Counted from the first letter of the stretch, positions 1-12,933 are shown. The stretch: 64,000 bases of DNA from Stenopsyche tienmushanensis (GCA_008973525.1 WACJ01000522.1:1798001-1862000), one strand, 5' to 3'. Translations and numbers: made by a program. Notes: generated from the letters alone by a model not told the origin.

Positions 1-158
1 CAACTATTATTTAAATGTGGAATTTATTTTGAGGATGGCAGAAGATCAAAACGCATTCTTGCAATTGGATCACAAATCGATGCTAATCGAATATGTTATG
101 AAGAACGATCACCATATCAATTTTACTGCTACAAAAGTATTGAAAACTTTGTCACAAA
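1..158. other. Unassigned AT-rich flank
   Basis: A short open frame begins at base 17 and runs on into the hAT MITE, so it is not a gene. I recognise no motif in it. The last eight bases, GTCACAAA, are the candidate target duplication of the element that follows. Confidence 0.4.
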
Positions 159-665
159 TAGGGAATTTAATTTCGGGATTCCGGACAGTTTTAGGTGTGC
201 ATGAATCCCGGGATTAGTAAACGTAGTCCCGCAAAATTCGGGATTTAAATTTTTATCTAACAGAAATCATACATCTCAACAGCACGATAAAAGCTACTAA
301 ATCGAGACATTCCCACCGAAATCTGGACGCTTAGAAATAATAACATACTAATAATACATATATATGTTTTTCAAATTGTTATATTAACATTTCCCTACCG
401 GTGATGTATTTATTACACCTCGACTCTAATAATGGGAATATCGATATGAAATATAATAGATACGGGGCTCATAATTTTTGTATTCCTCCATAATATAATT
501 ACAAATCACATAAAAGTATTATAGTATATAAATATTCATTTGCAGCGACGGAAATAAATCATTTGTCGGGAAATCGGGAATTTGGTTGATTTTAGTCCTT
601 GTCTCAACAGAAAGGAATTTTATCAGTCACATTGATGGTGTTATACGAAAATGGGGCTCTCGCAC
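159..665 (+). mobile_element. hAT-type MITE, family A copy 1
   Basis: First of seven copies in the window. It opens with TAGGGAATTTAATTTCGGG, a degenerate form of the family end TAGGGAATCCAATCCCG, followed by the subterminal CCCGGGATTAGTAAACG. The shared core includes CCCTACCGGTGATGTATTTA and GCAGCGACGGAAATAAAT. It lacks the roughly 65-bp segment starting CAGTGGCGTAA that most other copies carry. Homology stops near 660, inside the right part of the element, so the right terminal repeat is lost. Short inverted ends rich in CCCGGG with no coding capacity fit a non-autonomous hAT element. The class comes from end structure, not from a transposase. Confidence 0.7.
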
Positions 666-759
666 TCAGTTACAGCAGCAGTTATTCCGCGTCCATGAGT
701 CAGACAGGAGATTCGAAATATCGGAAGGAGGTAGATTTGAAATTTTAATGTACTTCCCA

Positions 760-895
760 AATAATTACTAAGTGCGATCGCATACCGGTCTTTTAACGTA
801 TTTAAAAATTTATAAAACTTGTTCAATAAACATAATTAAAACATAAAGACTTTCTTTCTTTGTGTGGCATTGTAGCGCATGACGAGTTCTCGCTA
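760..895 (+). mobile_element. Helitron 3' end fragment
   Basis: The last bases contain GTGTGGCATTGTAGCGCATG and finish in CTCGCTAG followed by T. This matches the 3' end of the fuller copy at 7698-8059 and is the expected Helitron terminus (CTAG before T). AATAATTACTAAGTGCG at the left also matches that copy, but about 90 bases between the two matches are unrelated. It is therefore an internally altered, 5'-truncated copy without coding capacity. Confidence 0.55.
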
Positions 896-2734
896 GTATA
901 TAAATAAAGTAAATAAGTAAAATGTGGCAATACGATCTCAAATATTGACAATGTTCTCGATAAATTGATAGAATATCACAAGGATATTCGGCTCATAGTA
1001 CTCTTATATGGCGACTATCTCCCACTCGAATATTCCATAAAAGTTGTTCCTTCTTGATATTGAAAATTCCTTGAAAATGTTCAAAGGCAAGAGATTTTCC
1101 TAGCAAAATTATATTAAGAATAAATGCAGGTTTATAATAGACATTTAATATGCAATAACTTTTCAGTGTATTATAGATTAGCAGAAAGTTTATGTATATC
1201 TGGACATGAGAGTTTCTGTTCATTTTGTTTATTTAGTTCATAGCTTCGGTTATAATAATAGAAATGCAGCAGTTCGAGTAAATTTTCCGAGTTTCGTAAA
1301 GTTTCTCATACAATAAAAAGTAAAATAGGGACGCATTCAACTCTCTAGATTTATTTAAAAAATGATTTTATAAAGTGCTGAAATGAAGATGACAATGACA
1401 TAGAAAGATATGCGTGGTGTTTCTTCTCAAAGAATTATTTCTCGAGAATTTTTTGTAAAAGTCTCGCTTAACAATGTATGAATTTATTTCATAAAATTAT
1501 GTTTATAAAAAAATAAAGTTTGACAAGCATGTTCTATTTTGTCGGTCATGTTTTTCGTTTGCAAATCATCTCATATGAAACATACCTTTGAGGAAAATCA
1601 TGAGAACATGTAAGCTTTGATATGAATAGTGAATAAATAGACAATTTACAGACTGGGGTTAAATTGCGCATATATTTTCCACACAATGGGGCGTAATTTG
1701 GATTTGCTAAAACGTAATATTTTTTAAAAATTTAGTTCATGCATAATGTGGGCGGAAGGGGTTTAAAATGGAGCATTTATTTATCCATAATATAGTTTAT
1801 ATACATGCTGTAGCATAAATTTGTAATAAACCGTGTACAAGGCAACCTTCGTCACCTGGATTCCGCGTATTAAAATGAATATTAAACATAGGGTGACGGT
1901 CAAGGGTTCCAGTAAATCAATCTCGCGAAGAAGACAGGACCACAACGACCCGAATCGGGTCCTCGACAATACTGCGCTGAGAACTTAATTCCCTCTAACA
2001 AAGGGGATTAATTATTAAATCTCATAAATAAGCGTCGGCAATTTGTGGCCGGTTATATTAGGTTACATTTCAAATGGCGAAAGCACTCAAAAAGGCTTCG
2101 CAGAAAACTTTGTAAGCTTTTATTTCAATTTCGTCGATAATCGAGGCATCGATTATTACGCGAGGTTCGGATATTAAATAACAAAACTGATGATGTGACT
2201 TATTTATAATAAGAAACCCTCACCTTTGTCGAACCCAGTTTGTACCCTAGTATTTCTCGAGATTTTTTTTTATTGAATAAAGTAAAATTTGTACGAATAT
2301 ATTTAATGCAAATACAACCGCTTCCATTTTTATAGATATGACAAAAAGATCTTTACAAATTTCTTACTTTCGAACTTGTCCTATCTTTGTTTATGAAACA
2401 AAAGATACGTCCTGAACTTATTCTTTCAGCTATAAAAATAGCCATGTTTTTCAGAAAGTCGAAAGATCATAATAGCTTATCTGACGATAGCTATTTAAAT
2501 ATATACCTACATTTTATGACAGTTGAAAAATTGTTGAGAGTACGATTTTTGTTGAATAGGTCGTTTATCGGTAAGTGGTTTGTAGTTTTAAGCTAAAACA
2601 GATGTGTATTAATTTTTAGTAGTTTATTGGATTTTTAACTAAAAAGAGAACTAGAATAGCCGATATCACTTTAAATAATACATGTTTTTTAAAAGGTTAT
2701 TTTAAAAAAAATGTGAATAAAGTTCATATATATA
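896..2734. other. Unassigned AT-rich DNA
   Basis: About 1.8 kb with only short, stop-bounded open frames and no recognisable protein motif or terminal repeat. It is probably unique intergenic or intronic sequence. Confidence 0.5.
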
Positions 2735-3820
2735 TTAGGTTGGGGAATAAGTTCGTAGCGTTTTTATCAAAAACTTTTATTTAAACAAAAATCAATAGTT
2801 TTAACAATAAATAAATTAATTATGTATTCGCCGTTGCTGTTTACTACCTCTTCCCACCTCTCGATCAGTTTATCGATGCCGTTCAGTCAAAAATCGTCCG
2901 GCCTGGTATCGAAAAATTTGTTAAGCCAGTTTTTAAATTCGTCTTCATTGTTGAAGGTAACGCCTTTCATATGGTTCGACAGGGAGCGAAAAAGATGATA
3001 ATCCGTCGGTGCAAGGTCTGGAGAGTACGGCGGATGCTGAAGGATTTCTCATTCGAGCTCTTGGAGTGCGGCATTAACGACTTGTGCAACATAGGTCCTG
3101 GCGTTGTCGTGAAGAAGTATAGTTTGGCCTTGTCGATGGGATCTTTTCAGTTGAATAGCTTCTTTCAGATGGTGTAGCTGAGCTATGTAGAGCTCCTTAT
3201 TGACTGTGGCATTCTTTTCGAGCATTTCCCAATGCACCATGCCTTCCCAGTCCCACCAAATGCAGATCATGATCTTCTTTGGATGGAAGTCAGGCTTGAC
3301 TTTCGGCTTTGGACGTATCTCCAGGAGCCACCCATTCCTTTATTTGCTTCATGTTTATGTATAGGCACCGTTTCTCATCTCTCGTGACGATTTGGTACAA
3401 AAACGCTGTTTATGACCGCATGTTGCTCGAAAAAAGTGCTTTAAGACGCTCTTCTCCGAATTCAGAAGGTCTTCTGCTACGGGGAGTATCGTCAACATCA
3501 AAATCGCCATTTTTGAACTTTGCAAACCATTTCCGTTCTGTAAACTCACCTATGACTTCTTCGTAAATGTTGCATGCGTTTTGATTTCGATGAAATGCGA
3601 AAAAGAGTAGATGTCGTAAATTTTACTTTTTACCTCCTGGATATTCCAATTTTAAGACTCAAAGGTAATAAAAACATAAATTATTCAAGAAGATGATTAA
3701 CATAGATTTATAGAACAAAAAGAGCTCCATCGAATGAATACTATACACTTTGTCAAAAAGCAAAAAAATGTTGTAAAACAAGAGAATATAAAAACGCTAC
3801 GAACTTATTCCCCGACCTGA
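2735..3820 (-). mobile_element. mariner element, internally deleted
   Basis: Terminal inverted repeats of about 32 bases. The left end begins TTAGGTTGGGGAATAAGTTC and the right end, read on the minus strand, TCAGGTCGGGGAATAAGTTC. Both continue into GTAGCGTTTTTAT. The element lies between TA dinucleotides, the mariner target duplication. At 1086 bp it is about 200 bp shorter than an intact mariner, which agrees with the deletion seen in its transposase. The transposase reads on the minus strand. Confidence 0.92.
2820..3650 (-). pseudogene. mariner transposase pseudogene
   Basis: Encoded a DD34D mariner transposase, the nuclear enzyme that cuts and pastes its own element at TA. Visible in order on the minus strand: the N-terminal WFAKFKNGDFDVDD region (about 3500), then a deletion of roughly 70 residues of the DNA-binding part, RDEKRCLY with the first catalytic Asp (about 3380), WWDWEGMVHWE (about 3250), HDNART with the second Asp (about 3105), and SPDLAPTDYHLF with the third Asp (about 3020). 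Breaks: a one-base insertion near 3300 before the WWDWEG block, a Trp-to-stop change after ALQELE near 3048, and a stop after TRPDDF near 2905. All three Asp codons survive, but the enzyme cannot be made. Confidence 0.9.
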
Positions 3821-4129
3821 TAGATAATAATATGCAATACTTTACTCTTTTAAATACATTTTCTTGTTTATCAAAATTTCTCGAGAAATGAAAATCATCG
3901 AGAAATCAAAATCCCTAGTTGAACCGTAGCTGTGTATAGACTTTAGCTTCTTATATAGACTTTAGGTAAAATAACATAGCACTTGATCTAGTGATTCAAC
4001 TTAATATTTGATTTTATCTCTTTTATTCAAATTTAAATGACATTTGACAGTAAACTAATAACTTTCTTGCTTGTTCAAGTTTAATATCAATGTGATATGG
4101 TTTAACCTGTATGGTAGGATGATCGCTTA
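3821..4129. other. Unassigned AT-rich DNA
   Basis: About 300 bp between the mariner and the first Rep-B remnant. I see no motif, terminal repeat or usable frame. Confidence 0.45.
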
Positions 4130-4515
4130 TTTGCGAGCGAATTCCAATGATTCAGAAAGAGCACTCTTGTACTTTGAGCTTGGGGAGAGACAGAGACGGA
4201 TAAAACGTCTTCCAGTTCGGTAACTGTCCATGTCCATGTCCATTTTGTTAATTTTACTAATGATAGAGTCAAGCTTATCGATCAAAGATAAAACAACACC
4301 TGAGAGAAGATGCGCCACATGTCGTCCGTGTTTATCCCGTGTGTTATAATATTGCATCGCTATTCTTTCTGTTTGCGCTCCGACTATCGATTTTGGTCCC
4401 CGTGAGAAACAACACCGATTCACGTTGGGCGACGAGAGTGTTAAATATAAGCTTCATACGCGCTGCTGCGATACTGACAGGTACATGGATTTGTACGGAT
4501 GATAAGTCACACTAA
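4130..4515 (+). repeat. Rep-B remnant, divergent
   Basis: GATTCAGAAAGAGCACTCTT resembles the better copies at 6530 and 16160, and CACGCTGC-like sequence with GTGGATTTGTACGGATGATAAGT-type similarity appears near 4460-4505. The middle (4210-4430) does not match them. The class of this repeat is unknown. A 98-codon minus-strand frame crosses the copy but has no recognisable domain. Confidence 0.4.
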
Positions 4516-6050
4516 ATTATATTAAATAATATCTGGAAGCACATTTGAATACATGTAATGTATGTAATTATCTCATCGAATTTTCAACGACTCGTCAAGA
4601 AAAATATACATTTTAAAAAAGTCATTCTATTAAATAATTCTTATTTATTACTATTGAGTAGAAAATCGAATGAAATAGCTTAAGTCTTTGCTCGTTTTCA
4701 ATGTGAAATTTTGCAACTGGCTGTGTATTGCCAAGAAAAAAATACTCCAAATAGCTAATGTCTCTTTAATAAATAAATGAGGCTTAGTAATTTTGGCCGT
4801 ATTTGTTAAGGCTTTCATGTCGAACGATTGCTTTTACGGTTGTGCCTCTTAAGCTCTTTCAAAGAAGAAAGCAACAAGTTGATAAGGTTATTTGTACATA
4901 AGAAACTCTCGTCTTCTTACTTAAAAGCTATTTAACCGGAAAGAAAAGCTCCCTAGAGATTTTAGTTTAAGCCGCAGTCGACGTCGAACAAATGAGGAAT
5001 TTTATCGAAGGTCTTCCATAAAAGTTAATAACGCAAAGTGCATAACCTCTATCCATCTGCGGAAAATCCTAATAATGTTTGGATGTATATATTTTTCCAA
5101 ATAACCATCGTCGTATTATTTGAAATGAAAAGCCTTGACCTATTTTGCGTTGTTTCGGTATTTATTTTGCCATCAGAGGGAGAATAAAAACCTCAACAAA
5201 GAACAGGAATTCGAAAGACTTTTTTACTCGAGATATATATACAAACGGTTTTTATAAGCTCTCTAGTCGCATATCTCAAATATTAAATAGAAGCGAATCT
5301 GTTTTGAAAAATTCTCACCGTGTAATATTCAATTTTTGTTTCACGGTGCGTATGTAATTGGCCTCAACTAATCTAATAGTCAGGCGACGGTTGCAAAACT
5401 CGAACAAGAAAGAGAGAATGAGAGCCCTTAACGAAAAACCTATAACGAATCAAAAGATTTCGGGAAGAGGCACTTAATCAAATTAATCTCCGAGATGTCA
5501 GGTTTCAAACCGATCACAAAGAACGAAGAAACGACAACGCGTTAATGCTGCGGCAAAAAGGTACAAAATGAAAAGAACGGACGCCGAATAACTTGCAGAG
5601 GGTGTATTTTGTCCCGGGGGGTAGATCTGCCTCGAAAGGACCCCTTTTTCGGACGAAAGAACCTTCTTCCGAACGCGCAAGGTTGTTATTGAAATTTTAT
5701 TATTATTATCAACTCTTCTATTCTCGATTTGTCGCCCTTTGCTGGCCGTCGTTCGAGAAAGAAAAGGCGAAAAGAGATTGCGAATTGAAATATTCCCTTT
5801 CAAACGAATACTTTATTTGGAATCACGCGAATCTAACCTAAATTCTTAATTAATTTTTTTTAAATGAATATTAAAAATTTAACCGTTCATGGGCAAGACG
5901 AAAAATGAAAAATATAAAATCTAAACAATCATTTCGAAATAGGTTTAATTTAATTATCCATGAGGCTGTGAAAGCCAGAATCATTTATAATCAATCCAAT
6001 TCACTTATTCTAATATCTTATTTATGCTTTCAGATATTATACTCAAACCT
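4516..6050. other. Unassigned DNA
   Basis: Contains short frames in both directions around 5500-5840, including a more GC-rich patch near 5600-5680. None shows a recognisable domain, start context or splice structure. The two opposite-strand frames there overlap and are probably chance. Confidence 0.45.
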
Positions 6051-6051
6051 T

Positions 6052-6530
6052 TTTTTTTGTGCGACTTTTTTAATGCGATTTCGAAGTTATGCGGTTTTTT
6101 TAAAAACATTTTTTTCTTCTTTTTTTTAATTTCATAAACATTACGCTTCGAGATATTTTAGATTAAATAGGAAATAAATCATCAACACTTACCGAAATTT
6201 GGAGAAAGTAAATCATATTGCATCTGCTATTGTTGAATTATGACGACCTTTTACATTTTTGTAATGCTTCGACTTTGAAAAATACATTCTCCAAAGGAAT
6301 TTCTCAAATTCTAACTACTTATAGAGTTTATAGAGTTATTTTTTAATTGCCTTATATTTTTCCTGTCTTTTTTTTTATTAACTTTTTTTGTGCGATTTTA
6401 GATATATTTTATATAGCTGTTTCAAAGCTATGCGGTTTTTAAAATCCATGGAACGCATATTTACTTTTTTTATGTAAGTCATAGCTTTTTTTATGCGATT
6501 TTCCGCGGAACGCATCTACCGCACAAAAAA
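6052..6530 (-). mobile_element. Possible Tigger/pogo-like remnant, T-rich
   Basis: The block alternates poly-T runs with ATGCGATTT and ATGCGGTTTT motifs (6055-6110, 6388-6440, 6470-6510) and ends in CGCGGAACGCATCTACCGCA. Read on the minus strand, that end resembles termini of pogo/Tigger-type elements with short GCG-rich repeats. No partner terminus or transposase was found, so the class is tentative. It could also be low-complexity expansion. Confidence 0.3.
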
Positions 6531-6985
6531 GTTTAAGCGTTCGGATTCGAGTGATACAGAAAGAGCATTCTTGCACATTGAGTGCGAGAATCGGAGACAG
6601 AGACGGAGAAAGTGTCTTGCGTCCCATCATACACTTGTACTTGGATGGCAAGGTCGTACTGTAAAGGTACCCCCACACATTTAAACATTATGAATATTAC
6701 GAAAAGCGATCCATAGCGCTTCAATTTCAATGCCGAGGTTCTATTTCTAATACAATATTAATATTTGTATTAGTAACGATTTTATGATATTACGATTTCA
6801 AACTTCAATAAATGCATTATTTTATTACTAAAAATGAAGACACGCACACGTATCATTTATGTTTACGGGAATAAATAATCGAAAATTGTCTGCTATCAAC
6901 AGTGTTAAGGCTCATTTATTAATATACAATCATGTGTCACGCTGCGCGGTCCTGAGAGAAAAGTGGATTTATGTGGACGATAAGT
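6530..6985 (+). repeat. Rep-B copy, nearly complete
   Basis: Opens at GCGTTCGGATTCGAGTGATA. It contains a hairpin-forming stretch (CATTGAGTGCGAGAATCGG), GGCAAGGTCGTACTGTAAAG, GCTATCAACAGTGTTAAGG, and ends with CACGCTGCGCGGTCCTGAG and GTGGACGATAAGTGAG. The same blocks in the same order occur at 16127-16735 and, inverted, at 9940-10570. No long frame and no target duplication is visible. The class is unknown. Copies at 10.5 and 16.1 kb have TTAACC at the left, which hints at a TTAA-type transposon. Confidence 0.65.
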
Positions 6986-7697
6986 GAGTAATTAACTCTC
7001 TAATTAAAGGGTAAATGAGACAATTACTTAGATACATTCTAAAGTAAAATATCGATTACAATAAAGAGATATACATATTAGAATAAAAAATAATGATAAT
7101 GAGTTCAAGATAAGCACGAAAGCAACTGAAAATAATGATACATTTATTAATGCAATTATAACCATAAAGTAATAGTTGAAAATTGATCTTGTAGCAAATT
7201 CGCACACAGCATTCAGTGTCAATAGCTAAAAATGAGTTAAAAAATAAACAATAGCCTTTCAAGAAACAGCGGATATGTCGATAATATTACATAATATAAT
7301 ATAACAGAGGTCATTCGTTGGTCTCTCCGAAAAAAATATACATACATGTTATAAAACATGTGCAAGGGTCAAGATCACGGAAAGATAAAATTGCTTTAAG
7401 ATCCTTTCGTGGCCCTCCGGGGGTCTTAAATAAAATATGCGCGACATCTTACTATTTTTCGTCCAGAGTATATTAAAAGGTGTACACATGTAAAAGATAG
7501 TATTTTGCGATATAGCATATTTATATATTACTAAATCGTACATTTTTTAGTTAAAAATAGTTCATATATTTTTATAGAGCATTTTTAATCCTTTTAAGAG
7601 TTTGATCTTATATTAATTCAAATATATTCATATGCTGATGCATTGACATAAAGGAAGGCGATTATCGGTGATTTTTAAAGCCAAAAAAGCGTCATAC
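6986..7697. other. Unassigned AT-rich DNA
   Basis: Very AT-rich with only short, stop-bounded frames. No repeat shared with the rest of the window was noticed. Confidence 0.45.
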
Positions 7698-8059
7698 TCT
7701 ATATATAAATATCTAATATACTTATTTATATAAAAATATCTGTTTGTACGTATTGTGTACGCTCCTATATCATTCATCCGATTTCGATGAAACTTTGAAG
7801 AATTATTGTGCATACCTTTGTGAATGTTATAGAATTAGTTTGTGTACGCAATTTGTTTTGCGAGACTGATACGACCGTTGATCTTCGCTCACGGGAGAGA
7901 GGGAGGCAGTCGGTCTTCGAGGCGTGAGCTAGCCACTTCAGTCCGCGCTACACGTGATTTGAAGTAATAAACCATGTAACTTTATTACTGTATTTATTTT
8001 TCTCTTCAAATAATTACTAAATGCGTGTGGCATTGCAACGCATTCCGGGTACTCGCTAG
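7698..8059 (+). mobile_element. Short non-autonomous Helitron
   Basis: Begins TCTATATATAAATAT and ends ACTCGCTAG followed by T, the expected Helitron termini. ATGCGT and ACGCAT (8021-8043) can pair as a 6-bp stem about 13 bases before the terminal CTAG, where Helitrons carry their 3' hairpin. The 5' portion with TTCATCCGATTTCGATGAAA and GTGTACGCAATTTGTTTTGC is shared with 28353-28613. At 362 bp it cannot encode the Rep/helicase protein and would need it in trans. No Rep or helicase sequence was found in the window. Confidence 0.72.
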
Positions 8060-9450
8060 TTGTATATAAAAATAAATTATAGCAATTTACTTGTCCATTA
8101 TGTCTTGTGAGATGTATTCCATATGATTTGTTCTCTACAATAAATAAAGCCTGTATAAGTAAAGAAAGAAAATTCAAATGAGGAGCTCACAACAAAACGA
8201 AAGCCGGGAAAACAATCATGGCGCAGCAATTTTCTCCATCTAATTTCAAATTGGTATCATGTCACGTATCGCATTTTTTCTTTTTTTCCCCCATTTTTCT
8301 TTTGTTGGGAGATTAATTCGCGCATTAATAAGATTCAAACGAAAAGCGTGTTTAGCGTCTATGATTTAAACTTGCATTTTTATAAAAAAATATTTGCCAC
8401 TATGCCACGAAGAAGAAGACTGCGATAAAAAGAACTTTTGAATACTTCATTAACAACACCTCAGGGAGTTTCACTCGACATCTTCAGTAAAAAAAATATA
8501 CTCGAATAAAAAAGCGGAAACGGAGAGAGCGGCGTGATGAATTAAAAATTTAGAGGACTTTTCTTAAGCGCGTGAAAATACATACAATATGTAAAATGCT
8601 GTAACGGAAAATTAATTACACCGACAGAGAAATTCTGCTCTTGCATCTTTTCTCTGCTGGAAGGTCACCTCTTGAAAAATGTAATTTAATACACCCCTCC
8701 CTAATTCATTTCAATGGATTTGAATCCCCTGAATTAGAGAAAAAATAAAGAATTTTTTTCTGGGGTCGGAAAATGAAAATCGAGAGTGATAATACCGACC
8801 AATTAAGGCATCATAAAGCGTAGGGTCAGGGCTGCGATAACGGATCGTAACGGCTTTCGCAATTAAAAAGCTCGAGCTTAATGTTAACAAATGAGTGGAA
8901 TTCACGCATGTAAAATGCAAAATTCCACCAAATGATTTGCATTTTTTTAAATGATAAACACTCTTATATAACTTTATCATGAAGCCGAGCTATGAATATT
9001 TTATGCGAAGTTCAATCCTTATCGTAAGGATTTTTTTTTAATCTCTTACTCCATTACCACGATTGAAGTAAATATTCATATTTATTTTAATCTAAGGCTT
9101 TTGTACTATTTTTATTCATTATGTTTTTAAATCTAATGCAAAAACGCCTTCCTAATCTTACAGATTTACTAATATAATTTAAAAAGTCAAATCACGCAAG
9201 AAAATTACAATAAAATTCAAGTATAAACGAAATAAAATTCACGAGCTCAAATATTTGAACAAAACTCAATTATTTAGAGCAGTTAGTGTCTATAAGAATT
9301 TGAGAATTTGACTGAAGAGTTACATTAATAACATGAAACAGCCAGTGACCGTGAAAAAGCGAAGACTTATTTAGATCATAATTTGGATACATTTGGATTT
9401 GTTTTAACAGCATCTAGAAGTGAGTCCTAACTCGCCTTCTTGCTCATAAA
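8060..9450. other. Unassigned AT-rich DNA
   Basis: No shared repeat or protein motif was recognised. A minus-strand frame of 89 codons at 8711-8980 shows no known domain and lies in AT-rich sequence, so I do not call it a gene. Confidence 0.45.
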
Positions 9451-9451
9451 T

Positions 9452-9948
9452 TTTTAATCCCGGGACTGGTCCCGGGATCCCGGGATTGGGATTTTCAATA
9501 TTTTAAGAAATTACATTGATAGATTTGATCAAAAATTATTAATAAGTCCATTTGTTCAATGTAAAAAATCACTTGAAACCCGTATCTATTATATTTCACA
9601 TCGATATTCCCATTATTAGAGTCGAGGTGTAGTAAATACATCACCGGTAGGGAAAGGTAAATATAACAGTTTAAAAAACATATATGTACTGTATACATAG
9701 ATTAGACAGTTACTGCCCCTAGGCGTCGTCTAAGCTCGCCAATTCGTAGTTACGCCACTGTTTCCAAGCGTTCAGATTTCGGCAAGAATGTCTCGATTTA
9801 GTAGCCTGCATCGAGCTGTTGAGGTGTACGATTTCTGTTAGATAAAAATTTCAATCCCGAATTTTATGGGATTACATTTACTAATCCCGGGATTCATGAG
9901 CACCTAAAACTGTCTGGGATTCCCTACTCAGGACCGTGCAGCATGAGT
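9452..9948 (-). mobile_element. hAT-type MITE, family A copy 2
   Basis: Inverted copy. It begins with stacked CCCGGGA motifs (TCCCGGGATCCCGGGATTGG) and ends GGGATTCCCTA, the reverse of the family start. It carries the segment matching CAGTGGCGTAACTACGAATT. Between the left end and the common core it has about 80 bases (9496-9575) that also occur, inverted, at 22305-22385 in copy 4. Copies 2 and 4 therefore derive from a longer member of the family than the other copies do. Confidence 0.75.
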
Positions 9949-10570
9949 AAAACTTGTATATCATTAAATGAACCTTAACACTGTTGATAGCACACAATAT
10001 TCGATCATTTCTTCGCGTAAACACAAACAATACACATGTGTGCCATCAGTGTTTTATTCACGAAATAATGCATTTGTTGAAGCTTGAAATTGATGCATTC
10101 AGGTCAATCGATACAATAGCGTTTCAAATACGATCATTTGAGTTATCATGCTGAGTTCTAAATGTATAATTAATTTATGTGGCTATATAATATTAATTAC
10201 GATTCTAAGAAGACCACCAACGATCTAAGAAGATTTCATACATAACCGAATATGGACAAATTCCATTATAATTTTAATGTTTATTTTGTTAATGCTCTTT
10301 ATAAAATAACGATTTGAATAAATAATTATTTCGTATTAGAAATAGAAAAGCGGCATTGAAAATGAAGCGCTGTAGATCGCAATATATGAGAATTTTTAGA
10401 CGTGTAGGGGTGCCTTTACAGTACGACCTTGCCATCGATGTACGAATGTATGATGAGATGCTCTTTCTGTATTACTCGAGTCCGAACGCATATATGCGCG
10501 ATTACTAATCAATGGGTTAAGCAGTGATACCCTGATTGCATTTCTCATTAGGTTGTATCTCATCTTAGCA
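9940..10570 (-). repeat. Rep-B copy, inverted
   Basis: Starts at CAGGACCGTGCAGCATGAG immediately after hAT copy 2, then AACCTTAACACTGTTGATAG, a divergent middle, GTGTAGGGGTGCCTTTACAG and CGAACGCATATATGCGCG, ending near GGGTTAAGC. Read on the minus strand the left end is TTAACCCATTGATTAGTAAT, close to TTAACCTGTTGATGAGTAAT in the 16.1-kb copy. The abutment with the hAT MITE suggests one inserted into, or next to, the other. Confidence 0.6.
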
Positions 10571-12933
10571 CTAAAGTTTAATGAGGCGATAGATATCAAT
10601 AAAAATACATTGATGTTTTCAATAAAAATATTAAGATTAATTGGTTAGTGCGCATGAGGTTCATTGTTAAATTAATTTTCCTTAAGATAACAAATTCTCG
10701 GTAGTTTAAAATTCAAAGTCAAATTTGATAAAGCAAATGATAACATTCAGCCGAAATGACAAAACAAAATGTTATAAATCCACCTTTGTAGGTAGATTAG
10801 CTCCTAAATTAAAGGCAAATGAACAAACACAAAAAGGACTCAAATAAAAGAATAAATAGATATGGAGCACCTGCCTTTTATTCTCGTTTCTGGGTTAAAT
10901 TAAAAGGCAAATTTGCCTCAGTAAATTCAACAGGATCAAATTATGTAATTTGAGTTCCCTCCCAGCTTCCCTTGGCTAGATTTTCGAACAATTCATCTCG
11001 CCGAGGGACGTTAAAGATTTTCAATCGACGTCTTCGAACGCTCATAATTTTTAATCAAGTCTATTTGACTGTTAATTTTAAGGTCGCTTCAAAAGGGACG
11101 TTTTTTACGCGTCTCATGACGTTCCAGCGTCGAATTTATGATTACACGGAAAAATATTTTCCTCGTTAATATTTTGAATGTTGACGTTATTGAATCGTTG
11201 TTTATGAATAACACACATTTCCCACGGTAGATATTCCTTTTGGGAGCGACCTCCATTTTGTTGATTATTGTTTATCCACTTTCCCACGGGATCACCGAAA
11301 GTGAATTGATCGACCTTTTCGGCCGCAACAATGTTATAATTGGATTCGTGAAATACTTGTGCATTTTCTCATCCTTGGCACGCGAATCGACCATTTCCCA
11401 TCTCTGCGACGTGTAATCTTGTTTTTCATCCGAATTGCTTATTGTGATTTCAGCGACTCGCAATTGACTATCAACAGTGTGTAATGGCTTTTTTTAATTG
11501 AATAATTAAAAAAAGTTTAACAAAATGTACCCAGGCTCATCCCGGAATGGCGTCGAGTAAATAATTATAACGAATATTCTAATTTTATACATGGGAGCAA
11601 TTTACCATGAAATATACAAGGATAATATCAAATCACAAGTTCAAAGATGTAATAATCCATCTTCTTTACGGCGAGCTTATTTTTTTGTTAAAACACAAAG
11701 AAAGTCACCCGTTTATTATTTGATATTCTGGAAAGAATTTAATTAAATTTGACTGGAATCTTTTAAAGTATTACATTCTAAGATATTATTCACCTTTGAT
11801 ATTTAATGATATTTAAAAAAAATGCTGATAAAATTCTCAAAATTACAGTCCCAATATCCCTCGGAAATCTTACAAATATATCCTTTCAGCCGCAAAGTTA
11901 GCAAAGGTATTGAAACACACTCGTATGCTTTTTGTACATTCAATTCTATATTTTCCCTTGAATTCGGTTCACGAAGTAGCTTTTCGACGTGCCGGAAATA
12001 AGGATTCCGATAGAGTTGTTCCAGGAAATTAGTGAAAGTTTATTCAGCGTTCCAAGTATGGCTGGATTTCTTATCCGAAAGAAAGAAAACTTTCAAAACT
12101 GTAGTCTACAGATGAAAGATGCTTTCGTTAGACGTCTTCTTTTAAGAGATAATTTTTTATTTCAATGGATAATTATTCACATACGCAAAACATGATTATT
12201 TATCTACAAAAGAATGAAAGAAATTAAGAATAAGTCGATTGAAAATTATATTCATATTTAGCATTATATGAAATGGAATGCTTGATTTTGATAGATAAAT
12301 TAGTAATAAATGGACTCAATGATGTAAATTCCTTTTTAATACTTTGACGCACACAACTGTCAAATCCCGTCATTCTTCAGCAGATAATACTTGCTTATTG
12401 CGCCAGATATGCATAGCGTTTTCGTGGACACTTCAAATTTTATGTCACATCGACGAAACTCATCAAAACGAAAAAATAACTTTAGTGGCTCAAAAACTCT
12501 CAAACTTCCCTAAATAAGATAAATCAATTTTGATGAATAATTCGATTTTTGGGATACACCGACTTGGAGTACATACATATTACTAAAGTAGTAAAAGTTA
12601 TGTGTCGATGACAGTGTAGTAAAATTGATGAATATTTCTCTACAAAGGTCATCATGTTTTTTTGGATAATTATTATAATATTTCACACAGATACACACAA
12701 TAGGGCGTAAATTCATTTTGCGTATTTTTTTAAATCACCGCACATACACAAGTTAAATATAATACAATAAAAATGAATAGGATCCTCTGCAATAAAAAAA
12801 AGGTTGAGAACAAGTGCTTCTCACTCCCATTACTCTGAGAATTGACACGAGGCAGATAACGCTACTGACAACAATCAATGTCATTGATTCAAAACAATAT
12901 GAAGGAATAATAATTGTGTGTTTTAGCGATGGT
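10571..12933. other. Unassigned AT-rich DNA
   Basis: About 2.4 kb with scattered short frames on both strands (for example 10972-11169 and 11989-12195). None shows a recognisable motif. No terminal repeats or shared elements were noticed. Confidence 0.45.

Noticed and set aside
4127..4423. 98-codon minus-strand frame
   Set aside because: It lies over a Rep-B remnant and shows no domain. The KMDMDMDSY segment comes from a short CATGTC repeat.
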